From: WVWN01 sp964563535
Lineage (GTDB): Bacteria; RBG-13-66-14; B26-G2; WVWN01
DNA: 14,805 bases
Direction of reading: 5' to 3'
Assembly: GCA_964563535.1 (NCBI GenBank)
Contig: CAZLXP010000064.1
Coordinates: 1-14,805 of the forward strand
Part shown: in pieces, positions 12,303 to 14,805 of the stretch
Numbering within the stretch: position 1 is the first letter of the stretch
How the letters are laid out: each line of letters begins with the position of its first letter
Notes under the pieces: generated by a model
Told to the model about the DNA's origin: nothing
Database searches by the model: none
Seen by the model: the letters and a program-made list of their open reading frames with translations, nothing else
Made by a program: the position numbers and the translations under genes

Positions 12303-13693
12303 GTCGCGTCGACGTAGCGGCGACGGCGTAAGGGCACGGCCCACTTTTTCGCCAGGCCCTCCATCGCGTCCTCGGCCACGCCGGCGGCGGCGACGGCGGT
12401 GATTACCACCGTCGGCACGTGGCGTTTGGCGCCGGCGACGAATTTCTCCACCTCGCCCCAAGCCCGGGCGCCGGCGCGCGGCCGACACAACTGCTCGTAC
12501 GTCGCCGCGTCGGGGGCGTTGACGCTTACCGATATTTTGTCGACCAGGCCCGCCATCTCGGCCGTAACGTCCCGGCCTTGCGTAAGGTTCGCCGAGCCGT
12601 TGGTATTTAAGCGCACGACGCCGCCGGCTTTCTTTATCGCCCGGGCGACGTCCATTACGACCGGCCACCTGACGGTCGGCTCGCCGTAGCCGCAAAATAC
12701 GACTTCGTCGTAGGCGGCGGCGTCTCCTATGGCGCCGACGATTTCTTCCGCCGTAGGTTCCATGCGCAAGCGGAGGTCGTAACCGCCGACGCCCGGCGCG
12801 TACTCCCGGATGCAGAAACGGCACGCGTTCGTGCATCGGTTGGTAATGTTGAGGTAGAGCGAGTTCCGCAGGCGGTATGCCACGGCGCCGCCGAAGTCGG
12901 GGGCCAGGCCGAAGAAGCGCCGCGCCGCCAGCGTCGTTTCCGCGTATATGTCTTCTAACGGCTCGCGAGCGCGCTCGCTCAACGCCGCCGCGACGAGCGG
13001 CAGGTAGGCGGGTTCGTTCCGCTTCCCCCGGTGCGGTGCCGGCGCCATATACGGCGCGTCGGTCTCGAGCATGGTCGTGCCGAGGTCCAGCGCCGCGACG
13101 TGGGCCGGCGGCCGCCTTCTCCCGCCGTACGTTATGTTCCCGGTGAACGAGACGAAGAGGCCCCGTTCTCGCGCCCAACGGTAGTATTCCGCATCGCCCG
13201 AAAAACAGTGAAGGACGGCCCCCCGCGGCGGCGCGCCCTCCTGGTCCAGGACGCGCCTGAGGTCCTCCTCGGCCTTGCGCTGGTGCAGGATTATGGGGAG
13301 CTCCAATTCGCGGGCGAGCGCTAAGTGCCAGCGGACAAGCTCGAGTTGCTCGTCGCGGGGCAGCGCCATATAATGGTAATCCAGGCCGCATTCGCCGACG
13401 GCGACCGCCAGTCCTTCCGCTTTTCCGCGCACGAGCGCGTCTTTGATGCCGGCGGCCTCGGCGGCGTCGAGGCGCAGGCCGCAGTTGGGGTGGAGGGCCG
13501 CGGCGACGGAAAGGCCGTCGTTGGCGCGGGCGAGCTCGAGCGCCCGGGTCGCGTCCGCCGCGGCGCAGGCCGGCACTATCATGTAACGGACGCCCGCCTC
13601 CCGCGCGCGCGTCACTGCGCCGTCCACGTCCGCGGCGAAATCGTCGTGCTCGAGGTGGACGTGGGTATCGGCGAGGAGATATAGTAACTTCAT
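12284..13693 (-). CDS. TatD-family metal hydrolase fused to a TatD-associated radical SAM domain
   Basis: A 469-residue cytoplasmic two-domain enzyme. Residues 1-262 are a TatD-type amidohydrolase with all expected metal ligands visible: DTHVH (H11, H13), GECGLDYHY (E101), LHQRKAEEDL (H137), HCFSG (H162) and ETDAPY...HRGKRNEP (D212); family members are 3'-5' nucleases or deoxyribonucleases. Residues 273-460 are a radical SAM domain with NRCTNACRFC (C287, C291, C294) to hold the 4Fe-4S cluster, GYGEPT (335-340) for SAM binding and LNTNGSANL further on. This matches the radical SAM family described as TatD-associated (TIGR04038), usually seen as a neighbour or fusion; its substrate is unknown. 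The start at 13693 lacks a clear Shine-Dalgarno sequence. It follows the barrel genes by 42 bases. Its final codons lie inside the converging terminator. Confidence 0.85.
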   Translation of the reverse strand: MKLLYLLADTHVHLEHDDFAADVDGAVTRAREAGVRYMIVPACAAADATRALELARANDGLSVAAALHPNCGLRLDAAEAAGIKDALVRGKAEGLAVAVGECGLDYHYMALPRDEQLELVRWHLALARELELPIILHQRKAEEDLRRVLDQEGAPPRGAVLHCFSGDAEYYRWARERGLFVSFTGNITYGGRRRPPAHVAALDLGTTMLETDAPYMAPAPHRGKRNEPAYLPLVAAALSERAREPLEDIYAETTLAARRFFGLAPDFGGAVAYRLRNSLYLNITNRCTNACRFCIREYAPGVGGYDLRLRMEPTAEEIVGAIGDAAAYDEVVFCGYGEPTVRWPVVMDVARAIKKAGGVVRLNTNGSANLTQGRDVTAEMAGLVDKISVSVNAPDAATYEQLCRPRAGARAWGEVEKFVAGAKRHVPTVVITAVAAAGVAEDAMEGLAKKWAVPLRRRRYVDATKKTAG

Positions 13694-13735
13694 GCTGCGC
13701 GACGAAGGCCGGGGGCGGTCTTTAGGCGGATTTTA

Positions 13736-14551
13736 TTACCAGCTTAGCGCCGGGCCCACGTCCAGGAGGAAGACCGTATTGGAGTAATAATAATATTCGC
13801 GGGAGCCGGCGACGACGGTACCCCGGGTCCAGATGCCGAGGTTCCTGTTTACGAAGGTTACGTTTTCGATATCGAAAGCGAACGAGGCCCTGCCGTCGGG
13901 GTCGTGGTCCTCCGAGGCCCAGAAAACCGTGGCCCCGAAGCCGGCGGCGGCCTCCAGAAATGACCCGCGGCCGTCGTAATTGACGTTGACGCCGCCGCCG
14001 GCGGTGGGCGTCAGCTCGAAGAAGTGGTCGGACAAATGGTAGGGGTAGCGCACGTAGCGGTATTGGAAGCGGAGGTCGACGGCTGCGAAGGGTCGCAGCC
14101 GCGCGGCGCCGAAGTAGATTCGTAAGAGGTTTTCCAGGTAATGGGGTTCCGTGCCGTCGTTATATCGGCGTTCCCAATCGTCGAGCGGATAGTACGCGTA
14201 CGCGGGCTCGTAGGCCAGGCGGCCCCAGTCGAAGCGCGCCTGCGCCCGCGGCCCGAGGTAGTAAGGCGTGCCCGCGGATATCATGGGCGCCAGCACGAAG
14301 CGCCTAACGGCCGCGGCTTCGCTTCGCCACGCGGGCCGGGCGGCCGCGTCCAGGCTGGCGCCGCACCGCATGCAGTATTCGGCCGTACGCGGGTTAAGCG
14401 TGTTGCACTTGGGGCACAGACGGTAGCCGGTGAGGTCCGGGGAGGGCGGGGCATCGTCGCCCCCCTCGGCGGCGGGCGGCTCGAGAGCCCGGGTCGCGGC
14501 GGTGCTAATAGTAAAATATAGGGCTAGCGATAACACGGTTACAAATTTCAT
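13736..14551 (-). CDS. Secreted zinc-ribbon plus outer-membrane beta-barrel-like protein
   Basis: 271 residues, no recognised family name. A Sec signal peptide (K2, hydrophobic 3-17, cleavage near ATRA, 19-22) is followed by an acidic/proline linker and a zinc ribbon CPKC (46-49)...CMRC (60-63) of the double-zinc-ribbon type, NP and EYC included. From about 85 on the protein is rich in Tyr/Phe and Gly with alternating strands (FQYRYVRYPYHL, GRGSFLEAAAGFGATVFW, ENVTFVNRNLGIWTRGT, REYYYYSNTVFLLDVGPALSW) and ends in tryptophan, suggesting an outer-membrane barrel. A zinc ribbon on an exported barrel is unusual, since such ribbons are usually cytoplasmic. The ATG at 14551 is chosen because AGGAAG precedes it and the signal peptide starts there; a longer frame would run back through the upstream gene. 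It is related in sequence to the upstream partial gene. Confidence 0.75.
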   Translation of the reverse strand: MKFVTVLSLALYFTISTAATRALEPPAAEGGDDAPPSPDLTGYRLCPKCNTLNPRTAEYCMRCGASLDAAARPAWRSEAAAVRRFVLAPMISAGTPYYLGPRAQARFDWGRLAYEPAYAYYPLDDWERRYNDGTEPHYLENLLRIYFGAARLRPFAAVDLRFQYRYVRYPYHLSDHFFELTPTAGGGVNVNYDGRGSFLEAAAGFGATVFWASEDHDPDGRASFAFDIENVTFVNRNLGIWTRGTVVAGSREYYYYSNTVFLLDVGPALSW

Positions 14552-14561
14552 GACGCCTTCC

Positions 14562-14804
14562 TCAGAACGCGAGCGCCAAACCGCCGGATAAGTCGTAAAG
14601 TATAGGGAACGCAAAGTGGGGGAAAGGGATATCCCCTCTAAGCCAGAAGCCGAGCCAGTCGTTGACGAACGTGATATTATGGACCACGAGGGGGTAACGG
14701 TTGCCGAGGTAGCCGCGCGACAGGTCGAATAACGCCGCATACCCGGCGGCGCCGGCGAAGCTCGAGCCCCGCCGGTCGTAGTTGTACGCTAAGCCGAAGA
14801 GGAC
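14562..14804 (-). CDS. C-terminal part of an outer-membrane beta-barrel-like protein, 5' end outside the window
   Basis: The last 80 residues of a protein read in from the right edge, stopping at TGA (14564-14562), ten bases before the next gene. It is beta-rich and ends in SGGLALAF with a C-terminal phenylalanine, as outer-membrane barrels do. Two stretches match the downstream gene's product: HNITFVNDWLGFWLRGD against ENVTFVNRNLGIWTRGT, and YNYDRRGSSFAGAAGYAALF against VNYDGRGSFLEAAAGFGATVF, in the same order and near the C-terminus of each. The pair is therefore probably a tandem duplication within one operon. Whether this copy also has a zinc ribbon cannot be seen. Confidence 0.7.
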   Translation of the reverse strand, partial: VLFGLAYNYDRRGSSFAGAAGYAALFDLSRGYLGNRYPLVVHNITFVNDWLGFWLRGDIPFPHFAFPILYDLSGGLALAF

Positions 14805-14805
14805 G

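Noticed and set aside
12270..13391. 373-residue minus-strand frame overlapping the TatD-radical SAM gene
   Set aside because: Shadow in another frame; the real frame has complete TatD and radical SAM motifs.
14552..14740. N-terminal extension of the zinc-ribbon barrel protein
   Set aside because: It would run back through the C-terminal coding end of the upstream barrel gene; the ATG at 14551 has a Shine-Dalgarno sequence and begins a signal peptide.
1..14805. CRISPR array, tRNA, rRNA, insertion sequence or phage genes
   Set aside because: No regularly spaced repeats, no cloverleaf or rRNA-like segments recognised, and no transposase, integrase or terminal inverted repeats with target duplications were seen.

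Overview
The window is about 14.8 kb of GC-rich DNA from an uncultivated-looking diderm bacterium. Evidence for an outer membrane is good: at least three predicted secreted beta-barrel proteins end in an aromatic residue, and there are lipoprotein and Sec signal peptides. Codon use is strongly GC-biased except in two genes. Nothing fixes the phylum. The mix of an Fe-S oxidoreductase of the electron-transfer-flavoprotein:menaquinone oxidoreductase type with many unfamiliar envelope proteins would suit a candidate phylum (Coatesbacteria or similar), but that is a guess. No rRNA, tRNA, CRISPR array, transposase or phage gene was seen.

Layout. (1) 1-2770, minus strand: a membrane Fe-S/haem oxidoreductase of 662 residues, followed 21 bases on by a GT-C type membrane glycosyltransferase that runs off the left edge. 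A predicted promoter whose spacer is a perfect 16-bp palindrome lies in front. (2) 2888-3151, minus: a small GlsB/YeaQ-type membrane protein, transcribed divergently from (3) 3333-4292, plus: a secreted ARPP-1 (DUF6569-like) protein. The two share an intergenic region where two predicted promoters overlap at their -10 boxes. (4) 4399-7365, plus: a three-gene unit in which two paralogous propeller-like putative lipoproteins flank a predicted outer-membrane beta-barrel. (5) 10506-7431, minus: DUF4321 membrane protein, a large secreted protein containing what looks like a catalytically dead transglutaminase domain, and a sugar-1-phosphate nucleotidylyltransferase overlapping it by 4 bases. (6) 10791-12248, plus: a periplasmic TPR protein and a small zinc-ribbon protein, ended by a strong terminator. 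(7) 14805-12284, minus: two tandem, related outer-membrane beta-barrel-like proteins, one with a zinc ribbon behind its signal peptide, then a TatD hydrolase fused to a radical SAM domain.

How the parts relate. The dominant theme is the cell envelope: surface proteins, a sugar nucleotide enzyme, a glycosyltransferase and small inner-membrane proteins. The most unusual units are the lipoprotein-barrel-lipoprotein sandwich, the dead transglutaminase coupled to sugar activation, the zinc-ribbon barrel protein, and the TatD-radical SAM fusion. All functional assignments rest on reading motifs by eye, not on searches.
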